Shown piece after piece: positions 12,617 through 24,120 of a stretch of DNA of 64,000 nt. How positions within the stretch are numbered: position 1 is the stretch's first letter; every line of letters begins with the position of its first letter. The stretch is from Lichenostomus cassidix. Lineage: Eukaryota; Chordata; Aves; Passeriformes; Meliphagidae. The position numbers were made by a program, and so were the translations under genes. Below the pieces are notes generated by a model, which was not told where the DNA came from, did no database searches, and saw only the letters and a list, made by a program, of their open reading frames with translations. The stretch covers positions 60,051,016 through 60,115,015 of the forward strand of contig CM039182.1 in NCBI GenBank assembly GCA_008360975.2. Reading direction: 5' to 3'.

Positions 12617-13148
12617 GTGAGGCCTCACCTGGACCAGTGTGTGTCAAGTTATTGGCTCCTGAGTACAAGAGAGACACGGAGCTTCTGGAGCAAGTCCATC
12701 ATAAGACAATTAAAGGGACTGGAGCATCTCTCTTAGGAGGACAGGCTGAGGGAGCAGGGCCTGTTCAGCCTTAAGGAGAGATGACTGAGAGGGAGCTGCA
12801 TCAGTGTCGGTAAGCATCCAAAGGGTGGGGAAGGGGGTTTCAAGAGGATGGATCCAGGCTCTTTTCAGTGGTGTCAAGCAATAGGACAAGAGGCAACAGG
12901 CAGATACTGATGCACAAGAAGTTCCCCCTGAACATGAGGAAGAACTTCTTTATTGTGTGAGAAACCAAGCACTGGGACAGGCTGACAAGGGAGGTTGTGG
13001 GGGTCTCTGTTACTGGAGGTCATCAAAAGTTGCCTGGAAACAATCCTGAATAGTGTGCTCTTGAGGATCCTATTTGAGCAGGGAGATTGGTCTGGATATC
13101 CTCCAGTAGTTCCTTTGAACCTTACCCATTCTGTGATTTGGTGATTCC
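12617..13148 (+). mobile_element. CR1 LINE 3' end, plus strand
   Basis: About 530 bases match the CR1 3' region in order: 'gaggcctcacctgga', 'ggacaggctgagggagcagg', 'ttcagcctt', 'ataggacaagaggcaa', 'gaggaagaacttcttt', 'gggacaggctgacaaggga', and a degenerate tail 'attctgtgatttggtgattcc'. This spans the last part of ORF2 and the 3' untranslated region. It is 5'-truncated, as most CR1 copies are, and carries many substitutions. Its tail ends only a few bases before the tail of an opposing CR1 that starts at about 13155. Confidence 0.92.
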
Positions 13149-13154
13149 ACAGCT

Positions 13155-14560
13155 TAGACTGAGAACTTAAACTATTCCATCTCTGAAGGTATTTAGTCCA
13201 CCCTTCTGCTCAAAGCAGGACTAACTTGCAAGTTGTACCTTAATTGCCATGGCCCCATACAACCAAATTTTAAATATCTTCAAGATGACACTTTCACAAT
13301 TTCCTAGGCCAACCTCTGCCACTGTTCAACACCTCCCAAAGTGTAAAATTTTTCCTTATGTCCAAATGGAATTTCCCTTGCTACAATTCCTTTGAGTTGC
13401 TGACTACACTTTTGATGATGCATTCCAGGATGTTATGGGTCTCTCCCCCACCTTGAGAAAAGAAAGCACATTCAGTTTACCTCCAAGGACCTTCAAATCA
13501 TTATCTGCAAAGCTGTATTCTAGCCAGCCTACACCCAGCATGTGGTGTTGTCTAGCCAGAGTCTGTTCTCAGGTGCAGGAATTTCTTCTTTTTGAACTCA
13601 ATTAAGTACACATAGCTCCATTTTTCCTTCTTGTCACAGTCTATCTTGAAAGCAGTCCTTTCCTCCAGGACTACATTTTCTTCATCTGAAACCTTTTATG
13701 CAGTTTCTGAGGGTGCATTCTGTCCTGTTGACCAGGTCACAGGTGAAGACATTAAGCAGTTTTGGTGCAGTACTGATGCCTGAAGAGCACCACTATTACC
13801 CAGACAACAATTATACTCTGAATTATTGGTAAATACCTTTCAATCTTGATGGCTGAGCCAGTTTTCCATCACCTTCCCAGTTCAGCTAGAAGGATACCAT
13901 ATCAAAAGCCTAGTTAAATTCAAGATAAACAGCTAGTGCTTTCCTCTCCCTACCCACATATTGAGTCAGAGAAGACAACCAGGTTGGTCAAGAACTATTT
14001 GTTTATACTAATAAATTCTGACTGTTTCCAGTTCTTCCTTGTCCTTCAGGTGCCTGAACACAGCTCTCATCAGGGCTTTCTCTGCATTCTTTCCAGGACT
14101 AAAACTTTACGGCCTGCCATTCCCTGGTTTTTCTTTCTGCCTTAAAGCTGGATGTAATATTTGTCTCTACTTAAGGCCACCATCTCTCCGTAAAGATGGA
14201 GAATGAGTTTACAATAACTCTGTGAGGCTGCCTCAGCACTGGTGGATGCATCTCATCCAGCCCTATGGATATGTCCAGTTTACAGAGTAGTCCCAAACTT
14301 TGTCATTCTCTCCTGCAGATTGTAGTTCTTTCTCTTGAAATCTGCCACAAGAGATGTGGGGAGCTTAAAAGCAGATGTTCCACCCCCAGGCTCAGGTTTT
14401 TCCATGCAATGCATTGTTTTAGCAACTTCACATTCTTTAGTGGGCCCAAGTTTTCCTTAGTCTCCTGATGTACCTACAGAAACTCATACCATTTCCAGTT
14501 CCAACTGCAGCCGAGGTAAGGCCATCCGAACTGCATTGCTTCAGGTGCACATGATGCATC
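13155..14560 (-). mobile_element. Old CR1 LINE, minus strand, with reverse-transcriptase remnant
   Basis: On the minus strand the sequence runs from an ORF2 linker segment through the reverse transcriptase to the 3' region. Residues KENLGP appear near 14440-14490, matching the CR1 pattern KTRENVGPL before the transcriptase. Sequence near 13870-13930 corresponds to the YLDFSKAFDT catalytic-domain segment in degraded form. NRTECTLRN near 13700-13745 matches the segment before FADDTKL. The tail region near 13160-13400 matches CR1 3' sequence. Stops and frameshifts run throughout, so no protein is made. Divergence looks higher than in the neighbouring plus-strand copy. The 5' limit is approximate (14500-14600). 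Confidence 0.85.
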
Positions 14561-14691
14561 TGTCATCCTCCTAGGAAGCTTTCTCCCACTTCTACCACTC
14601 ATATACGTCTGTTTGCAACTGAATTCAATAAGAATCAGTGTTTCTGATTTTTTTTTAAAAGCATATAACTCATAACCTAAAAAAGGAACTA

Positions 14692-14715
14692 AAATAAATA
14701 AATAAATAAATAAAT
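14692..14715. repeat. (AAAT)n microsatellite
   Basis: Six consecutive AAAT units. A plain tetranucleotide repeat. Confidence 0.9.
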
Positions 14716-16918
14716 GGAAGAAGAATTTTTTTAACGTAACTTAGGCCTTTTCAGTCTGGCTTCTGTAGCTTTCAGGTGCCAGCTTAAAGTTCAGTCGATG
14801 TAATTTGTACTGTCTCAGTCAAAGTAATTGTTTATTTGCATTTTTAAGATAAGTTTAATCAATGAAAAAAATGGAATTTAGTGTATTGTCAACCAGTTCT
14901 AAGATATGGACTAGAAGGATCAGGTGATAAAACAAGCACAGAACTTAAGCAGAAATTCTGTCTTTGTATGGGTCATGTCTTCCTATTTAGAATTAATTCA
15001 AGTCCCTATAAGCTTCTAAGAGTTTATAACATACAAAAGAAAAAATGTGACGAGTAGCTGAAGAAAAATTAAAGAGAAATTCCTGGCATGCATCAAAAAC
15101 TTCTACTAACAGTTTGTTAGTTCAAGTTCTCCCTTTTTTCTTTATTATTTTCATTAGTTGATTTTTATGTTATCAGTTATGACTGGGGGCTTGTAAAATT
15201 TAAAATATTATGTAAATTTGGGTGCTTGATTACTAATGCTGTGGAACACAAACTATCTGTCATCACGCAAAAATTACTCAGATGACTTGAGTCTACGTTA
15301 TTCCCACTACAAATAACATCTGACATACATCTAAAATACTGAAGACTAGTGATTCGGGTGGCAAGGGTAAGCACCCAGACTACACGGCAAGAGTATCTCT
15401 TATCCATGATGTATTTACAAGTCCCATAATTCACGGTTTCAATATGTCCCCTGAAGAGGACAAGAACTTTTATGTCTCCTCTGAACATGTACTTCAAAGG
15501 ACTTGGTTTGCATCATGTGGAAAGTGTAGCAGCAACTGTCTAGTCCTACATGGTAGTATTCAGTTTACTCATAAGAGCTACTCTTCTTATCCAGAAACAC
15601 CAAAAGTGAGAAGACAGCATTTTCCATCATATTCCCACTGATTCAAAGGGTCAAGGTCCAGAAGAAAGAGCAATAAATGGATGCACCAAGTTGTCACACA
15701 TGCACAGAAGCTGAATTATAGTTGCACAGAAAGACATTAGTTATGACTTCTTTGAAATGCAAACCTTGAAAATTTCATATTATTGCAAGCAGATTATATG
15801 TGAAATAATGATTTAAAAAAAATAAAAACATTCTGTCATGCTCTAGTACAACAAAATGCTGGTCTTCAGCAGGACAGAATTTCTATATTTATTCCATCTA
15901 AGTTGCAGGCGTTAGTAAGAATTTCTCAGTAACTGATTATTTGTTTGGATTAGCACTACAGCAGGATTGGTTTCTCACAAATGTTTGTGGTGGCAGGATG
16001 TGACTCAGAGAGCTTCAACTTTGTTTTCCCATGGATTTGGAAGCAAGGTGTAGAGAGGAACTCTCTCACATTTCCTTGAGGTGTGATCCCTTTTGTCTCA
16101 CGTTTCTGTGTCCTTTCCACACATTTTGTGTGTCTGTCAATGGTTTCTCACCCTTTTTTATCATTACAATCAATCTCAGGCTTTGTGTCCTTCATCCCCA
16201 TGTAGTCCTCTTGCTCCAAACAGCCCTTTTTTAAATTCTTTCAAGTTATTCCATTCAGTATAATATACCTTAACCTGCCTGCTCCTGCCTGATCTAGCAA
16301 GCTTCCAGGTCACATCTCTGATCCATCTTTTTTTTCTTCTTGGCTTCTTGTCTTCTTCCCTTACACAAATATCATCCTCTCCTTGAAATGGCTTATCCCA
16401 AACTCTGCCCAGTCCATGCCAGTTCTCCCATTGATTAGGGAATCTTATCTAATTGATGAGATCAAGCCCAAAGTCCTTGCTTAGATAGCCCTTACTTCTG
16501 GCTGCTCACAACCCAAAATTTCCAGCTTCGCTTTGAAAATTTGCATGCATCTTCTATGCCAAAAGCTTGAAAATACAATATTTTGGTTGAGTTTAATCAT
16601 TATAATAAAGAGTACATAAAGGAACATACTGAACACTGCATATTGGTTGATCTGTATATATTAATGATGCTCATCCTGAAAAGCATTCATAAATGTGCTA
16701 AACTTTTAGCATTCCAAACAGACTCAGCAGAGATAGGCAGCTAAGGTCAATAGTAAATACTATTCCTGTTCAGATGTTCAGTTGTGTAATACTTAAAATA
16801 GAACATCTCAAAAATGTTTCTAATGTTAAGTTAAGCTTAACAGAATTTCCAGTCCAACATACAAGTTTACAAGAAATTTATGCATCGTGGACAGCTAAGT
16901 AGGTTTTATGTGTACGTA

Positions 16919-16939
16919 AATTTATTTATTTATTTATTA
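16919..16939. repeat. (TTTA)n microsatellite
   Basis: About five TTTA units, followed by degenerate TATA-rich sequence to about 16953. Confidence 0.85.
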
Positions 16940-19900
16940 TATTATTTATAATATGCAGTGTTTCTGCATCTTTTCAGGTATTTGTGTCAGTCCTGCAGCC
17001 TGAATTGTACTGACATTTACTCTTGGTGATTTCCATGAAGGCAAATCTCATGGCATGGAAATTGCTGGAAGATAGTAGAAAAGCAGACTTTTTTAATGGA
17101 TAACTTCAGCTCATACTTTTGGTACTCAGATCTGCACAATCCCAATTCAGATTACACAACCAAGTAATCCTTTATTATTCCACTTCTGCTTTTTATTTTT
17201 TTTAATGAGCATCTTCAGCCATTGATGGGCCCATTTTTGCATAAAGTCTTGACTCACCTGTTTCATGTATCTAGTTCCAGTTGGCAAGATCCCTTGGCTT
17301 TTTTCAGCTTCTAAAAACCTTTGCAAATCTGTCTGTCAGACCTCAACAATGTAAAACATATAGCATGAAAAGGCTATTTTTAGTACATCAAGTCTCATTG
17401 AAATTAATCGTAGGCATAAAGGCACTGGCTGGACAGGAGTGGATTGTGAAATTGTATTAAATAAATTTTAGAAGTGAATCTAATTGTGTTGTTGCCCACC
17501 ACATGTGGGAGGGAGTCAAAATATTAGTAAAATTGTTCAACTGAAGCAGACTTTTGACTCATTAACTTCTGGAAGAAAGCACTGGTCTTTCTCCTTTATT
17601 CCATTAGCACAAAGCTGAGTGTCTGAACATGGAACAACTCATGATATAGTACACTGACAACATAAGGCTTCCCCAGAGTGGGGAGTGAGCTCATTACTCT
17701 TCCAGTTATGGTCAGTGTTACAAGGTGAAGGACCTTTCAAGAACCTTCTTTCTCTCTGTTTTTCTCCTTCTGTCCCCTTATCTCTAGGTTAAAAATATCA
17801 AGCAACAATTCCCTTTACAGATCCATCATATACAACATTTCTTATAATGTTTAATGAGTACAGGAAATATGATTTATGGCGCCATATATCATCAAATAAT
17901 ATTTATTCCTACTGTTGCAAATAGCAGTCTCCTATTAACATATTAAATGACTTTTTAAAACTCAGTACTTGAATTTAAATTAAGAATTAGACAACTCAGC
18001 AAACTGAATTTCTTAAAAATTATCAAGTTTTAAATTATTTTCTTACAATCAGAATAAAAACTTGTGTTCTAGTCTAAGGAAAAAAAGAAGGGTTTTTTTA
18101 ATCAACATTGTGTGTCATCTGTCCTTATGATTTTCAATTAAAAAATAACAGCCTTCATGGCATTTCTTATAGTGAAACAGGTGTGGCAAAATAGCAAAAT
18201 CTATGTAGCATTAGACAAATAAGACGTAAAATAAATATGGAAGTTTTGATATTTAAACTACTGCAGAGTCAATTTCCAAGTTGGAAACTGTCTCATCCAG
18301 CGTGACAGAAACAGAATTTCTTGTTTTGTAAATAAAATAAATTTTAGAATATAAAACACCAGGAACTGGAAACTTTGTGTTACAAAATGATTTTTTTTTT
18401 CATTTTAATAGGAATGAGTTCCATTGTTTATGCATGCAGTATATAAGAGAAAGTATATCTAGCACTTGAAAATACTTCCACACTTTGCCCACCCACACCA
18501 AGAAACAGGAATTGCTTTTGCTCAAACAGCAAAGTTTCACATTGACTTCAGTGCTTTGGATTTTATCCCTCATACACAGAATAACTCTGTGTATGAATAT
18601 TGGACAGAATTTTCTTTCCAGTCTCCAGAAATCATAAAAGAAACATTTAGTAAGAGCCAGAGGCTGTGATGGTGAGATAAGGCTGAGGAACCTGCCCTTC
18701 ATGGGCTTATAGCACTTTACAGCACCACTGGCTCCTGGCTTCTGTATGAGGTGTGGATGCCACACTGGGCTTGTTGTCCACCTGTATCTCTACACAGAGC
18801 TAAATCTGTTCTTAAGGAAACACCCTCACAGTTTCTGAGGTGTAGAAAAGTCTGAGTGAAAATAAAAGTATTTATGACTTTGGAAGTTCTTCCTTCATCC
18901 GACTCAAAATAGTTCAAGCTTTCTCAAAATTCCTCTTGGATATCTGGAAATGGCTCCAAAATTTATGGGATTTAGAAATTATTAAATGCAGTAAGAAACA
19001 GATTGACTTCTTCCACCAGCACTGTAGAAATCAAACCTGCACCCTTTGGAATAACAAGGGAAATTGTAAGATCTCAAGAAATGAATCAGTTTTGAACATT
19101 AATGAGATATTTCTGCGCAGAGCTGTCTTCATACTCTGAGCTGTTTAAATGTACAGTGCCTTCAGAGTCTGCAAGGGAGCTATGCAAATCCGTGAAAAAC
19201 AGGATATATTTATTTCAAGCACTACCTGAGCAAATGTTTCCACATGAGAAGTGCCTTAAATTTGGACATAGGAAATTACACCACTGTAACTACAGTCAAA
19301 ATTTTATTTGTTTGTTTGTTTATAGTTTCCCCAGCCTATACAAAATTTCTGCAGTTGTCATTTAGTTACAAGAATGGAAGATGTGCTCTACCTCCACAGT
19401 AGTACTGAAATTATTACACACGACTCTCTCCTTTAAAAGACCAGTGGAATATTGAATCCAGTTTTAAACTCCTATTTCATATTTTAAAAAACAGATTTTT
19501 TTCCCTAGTGTGAATTTTATGAGTACTTGTCTGTTGTGCAAGTGTTGTAGCTGTTGTCAGTCTTTAGCTCATCAATACACAGCCATGTCTTTGGGAGCAA
19601 TATCAACAACTTTTCTTCTCTCTTGCTGCATGGAGAATAGATCCTTCTCAGAGCACAGTATGTCATACAAAATCATAACAGTAATAAAATACATGCAAAA
19701 TAAGAACAAGGATCTTTATGGTAATCATTATTATAAACACTTTAGCTGATTATTACTTCATTTTTTATAAAATATCTGTTGTTTTAAACTGCTTGTATAT
19801 GGGTGTTTGAGTTAATTTTATAATATTAGTAAAACTAGAAATTGTCTTGACAAAGTCATTCCCATGTTATATACATCATAGCGTTCATGTATGTGGAATT

Positions 19901-22900
19901 GTTTCTTCACCAGAATGCCAAAAGTGTGAAAATTCCTTTACAAAATTCACCAAGACTTTTTATAATATATATTAATTAAGTTTAACACCAATATTTTAGA
20001 CTAAAAGAAAAGAAAGGCATTATTGCAAATAAGCAAGGGTGATGTTTTTTTTCTTTCTATTCATTCCCATTCAAGAATACATTTTGTAAGAGGGAATATT
20101 TGCATCAAAATTATTCTCAAAAATGTATATATGTAAAACTGTCACTCTTTTTTTCTTGATTCAATTATCCACATGAGATTTTCCTACATGTCATTTTTGT
20201 GGGAATACTCCAGGCAGAAGGTTAGGCTAAACAGAGCTTACAAACCCTCCCCCAAGAGTTATAAAACTTTTAACACCATAAACCATTATGTTGGACTGAG
20301 AACTCTGGTAATGAACCCCAATGAACCAGGGATGAACAAGGACCGTTGAATTTGTTTACACACGAGGAAGGGGACTGAAAAAGATGAGGGAGAAGAGAGA
20401 TAGTTCTGGTTTCCTTTTGTTTGTCCTGAAACACAGGATCTGTTTGCTCATGTGGTGGCCACACATGAGAGGCTAAAAATACAGCATACTGCACTAGTAT
20501 ATCCACATATCATTTCAGCTCTTGTCTCTGGCATAATGCAGTCAAAAAAACAAGCTATGGAAATCAAAACAAAGAGTGCAAATAGCACCATTGATTGAAA
20601 AATATCAGCAGAACTCTGAAATACACTGATTTTGCTCCATACGAACTCTTTACAGACTTGAAGCAGTGCTCTTGCCACTTCTTTATTTCAGTTGGGCTGG
20701 TGTGGTCTTGAGTTTGGGCTTCTTGTGGAACCTAGACTTCAGTCAGGCACCACACCTGGTATTCAGCTCTTCAGTTCAGCTGCCCATTCTCTATGTCCCA
20801 CAGGATAACCTCTCCTCCAGCTTCTGACTCACATCCACCTCTCAGTCAGGAGAACTTGAGGTTCCTCATTTTCCTTGAAACCACAACCAAGGAAGAGCAT
20901 CTCCCCCAAAGCAAAGTCACCTCCTGAGCAGCTTCTGCAGAAGCAGAAAAAAGTACTTTGTTGTCTGTCAATACTTGTGGGTCTGTTGGTTCCCAATTAG
21001 TAATGTATATAGCACGATGTTGAACTAGTAAAAACGTTTCCAGAAGCTAGAGGGTCTCCTGGATGACATTTCTTTCCCTGAATTTTTGCTGCCTCTTTAT
21101 GTGATTATAGCCATTCAACCAATTAACTGTCAGCTGTGCATCAGTTTGTACATATTCAATATAAAAAAACCAAAACCCAAAAACCTGAAAACTACACATC
21201 TGCTTCATAGAAACTTGAAACCAAAACCTTTTATGTTTAACTGGGAATTAATTTGGGAGAGAAGAGAAAGAGACAATATAGCTAGGATGTTTGATGGAAA
21301 CCTTGAGCTATGCGGTGTTTGCTGTAGATTCAGAATAAGGGCTAATACCCCACAAGTCCTCAAGGAATATGCTACCCAAAGAACTTTTTAGATGTTCTTT
21401 CTTCTAGCCCAGAAATATTTAATTACTTACATAAACTGATCTTAACAGGAGACGCTGAGCAGAACAGGCTCATTGCATGTAATTTCCAACGTGTGCTTTC
21501 AGCTTCTAACACCATCTTTTCTACCACAGACAGGCCTTTCTTACACTGGAGTTTTCATTGAAACTGATAAATTCTCACAAAATTTGTACAACTAATGATA
21601 ATTTTAAAATTTTACTTTATGCAAAGTAGTTTAACCTAACAAAAAGAAAATATTTTAAAAATGGCTTTGAAAACTGCAGAATTTCATCCCATGGATACTG
21701 TCCAGGAGTCAAAATTTACTATATATTCAATGTGTAATCTAGAATTACAGAAAGAAAACAATTTTCTTTCTCTTCAGTTTTTCTCTGGTGCCATGACCCA
21801 CTGTATAAATATGGGGAAAAAATAAAAAATAAAAACATATTTTATGTGAATGTTTTTCATAAAATATGCAACAAAACACTTTTAGAGTAAAGTTTCTATT
21901 TAAATTATTTGCTTTGTGCTGCAGTTCTTCAAAGTGTTTTTTGTAATCAATATTTGAAAACAAAATTATTTTATTTTAAAATATATACTGTTAGGCTTTT
22001 AATATATCCCTACAAACCATGGTCAAATTTACTGCCTCCTGCCCATGGCATATTTTTTATTTACACTCTACTGAATGTACTTCAGACAGCATGTCAATTT
22101 TCAAAGCCTTTGTTCTGGAAATATGCATCACATCTGCTACTGCGATATAGTGATTTAAGTCTATTTATGTCCTTTAGCTGAGTAGTACAACTATAACCCT
22201 GTTTCTTATTTACAAAACAATGCATCCATATTGGCAGATTTCAAAATTCATTTTGCCCTACATTTATTTAATATTCCCTAGTCCTTTGTCAAACTATCTT
22301 CTTCCTCTAGAAGGTTTATTTGCCGTTATTCAGAAGTAAATAACTTGATTGTTTAATTTCATAATTACACTTAGGAAGAATTTTCATATAGTAACAAAAT
22401 AATGCATTTTACATTGCTATTCTTGAATAGTGAATACATTTAGTTTTCAGCAGGAAAAAAACCACCCAAACTTTTATCAGGTTTTGCCAAAATGTCCAGA
22501 GAGCAAGGTGAGAAGGCTCTTTCTTATGAATCTAGAGTTTTTGGAAAACTTAGATGTCTAATTAGATGACACATGTGGTGGTGATCCTGTAATAATGACT
22601 TGTTAATTCACCTTTCATGTCACATTGCATCCCTGAAAGTCTTATTGAGATTTCAGCCAGCGTGTTGAAAGAATTCTGGGGTTTTACCTGATGTTTCACA
22701 CTGCTGCTTTTAAAATCAGTGTACAGCACAGTCCTTTCTCAAAATGGAATTAGTCATAGTATTACTGACATGACAAAAAAATATGCTAGTGCCATTTAAA
22801 ATTTTTGAAGTTGGGTTTTTAAATTTTTTTTTATTATTTTAAAATTTTTAGTATACAGGTAGAGATTATTGATGAACCAACAAATACCTACCTCCTAAAT

Positions 22901-23574
22901 TATATGCATAGTCAGGTTTCACTGGAAGCAAAATGGCTAAATGAGCTCAGAAGCTTCAGCTGCTATCCCATGACTTTATTAAAAAAAAGAATTCATTAGA
23001 TGATCCAAATTATGTTAAAAAAATAGTCAGAAACAAGAGGCAGTTTTTTCCCCTCAAGAAAAAATCCATGTTCCAAGATATTAATTTTTTACCTTCAAAA
23101 TCATTTTACAAAAAAAAGCCAAAACCAGATACACCAATGCCTTTGATTTCTCTTAAAAGAATACCTTTTAATCTCTGAAAAGTTATTTTCAACTCCATGA
23201 AAAAGGGAAAAGAAAAAATCACGAAAAGAACCTACCTCCGCAAGAGTCACAAAATATTTTTTTCTTTTGGGGAGAGAGTAATTTGGGAGTAATGCCATCC
23301 TCACTGCTTTCCCCAGAATTGCTATTATATTTATTTATTTATTGTTCAGCTAAGAAAACTCGCCGTGGGTATGTTGGATCACCCTCTGTGATGTGGCAGT
23401 AGGCATAAAATCAGTGGCTTTCTGTAACTCCCCTGCTTAACATTCAACAGACAGGGAGAGGATCTAAATGTAAAACCTGGCTCCAAAACACCACTGTCAA
23501 CTTCCTGCCCTCCGACAAATGATCCAGAGCTACTCCACATCAGGATGGAAATGTGCTAGGCACTAAAAACCACT

Positions 23575-24120
23575 GCTTGCATGACATCATTCCATAACAG
23601 ATTACACTGTAATGTTGGGAATGTAATCATTAGCATTTAAACATGCATAAAATTTAATTAACCTACTTACCAGTTTGCTTAGAACTTTTGAAGGGCTACC
23701 TAGAGTCCTCTCTAAGCATTTTATTGCAGAGTTTTGGAAAGCTCACAAAAGAGAGAAGTTCACTGGGATTTTTCTCCCTAAAGCTGATGAGCCATGACAG
23801 ATGAGCAGATGACCCGAGTTAATTATTATTGAATTCGTTATTACTGCTTTGTTGTCACCCAGCTCAGCCAGGGTAAAATGATGACAGTAGGTATCTCATT
23901 AAAACAGCTGTTTCAATTATGTAGCGGCAAATATTTAAAAAGCGGGCCTTCCAAGTTTAAAGCTGTTAGCAAAGTTTGTTTGTGCTGGTTGTGCCAAGAT
24001 TCTTTGACCGAAAAAGGAGGGGAGAAATATAGTGTTCGTCTTAATTGGTTGGGGTAGGAGGAGAGGGATGCTAAGCAGCAGAACATAAAAGGTTGAATAT
24101 GAGCTCCAAACAAATTTCCA
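23575..24120. promoter_or_regulatory. Candidate conserved noncoding element or enhancer
   Basis: This roughly 550-base block stands out. It has TGACAG and CATGACAG (TALE/Meis-type) motifs, gttaattattattg, cattaaaacagctgtttc (an E-box CAGCTG beside a homeodomain-type core), and CpGs kept in cccgag, ttcgtt, agcggc and agcggg within otherwise CpG-poor DNA. There are no simple repeats. CpG survival in AT-rich, methylated vertebrate DNA hints at constraint. The target gene lies outside the window. The call rests on sequence texture only. Confidence 0.4.

Larger units (their letters stand above)
14561..23570. other. Gene-free AT-rich stretch
   Basis: About 9 kb without a supported gene. The 106-codon frame at 15177-15497 and the 121-codon frame at 18400-18765 show no domain, signal peptide or codon bias and are within chance expectation. 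A pyrimidine-rich patch at 16230-16420 and a slightly GC-richer patch at 20690-20960 are unexplained. Short T/A-rich microsatellites are scattered through it. Confidence 0.55.

Noticed and set aside
13936..14468. Plus-strand frames of 67 and 69 codons
   Set aside because: They are antisense to the decayed CR1 reverse transcriptase on the minus strand.
16230..16560. Pyrimidine-rich stretch considered as a retrocopied untranslated region
   Set aside because: No tail, target duplication or recognisable transcript sequence could be seen.
18400..18765. 121-codon minus-strand frame
   Set aside because: No recognisable family or motif, and the overlapping plus-strand frame of 67 codons is no better. 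Within chance expectation.
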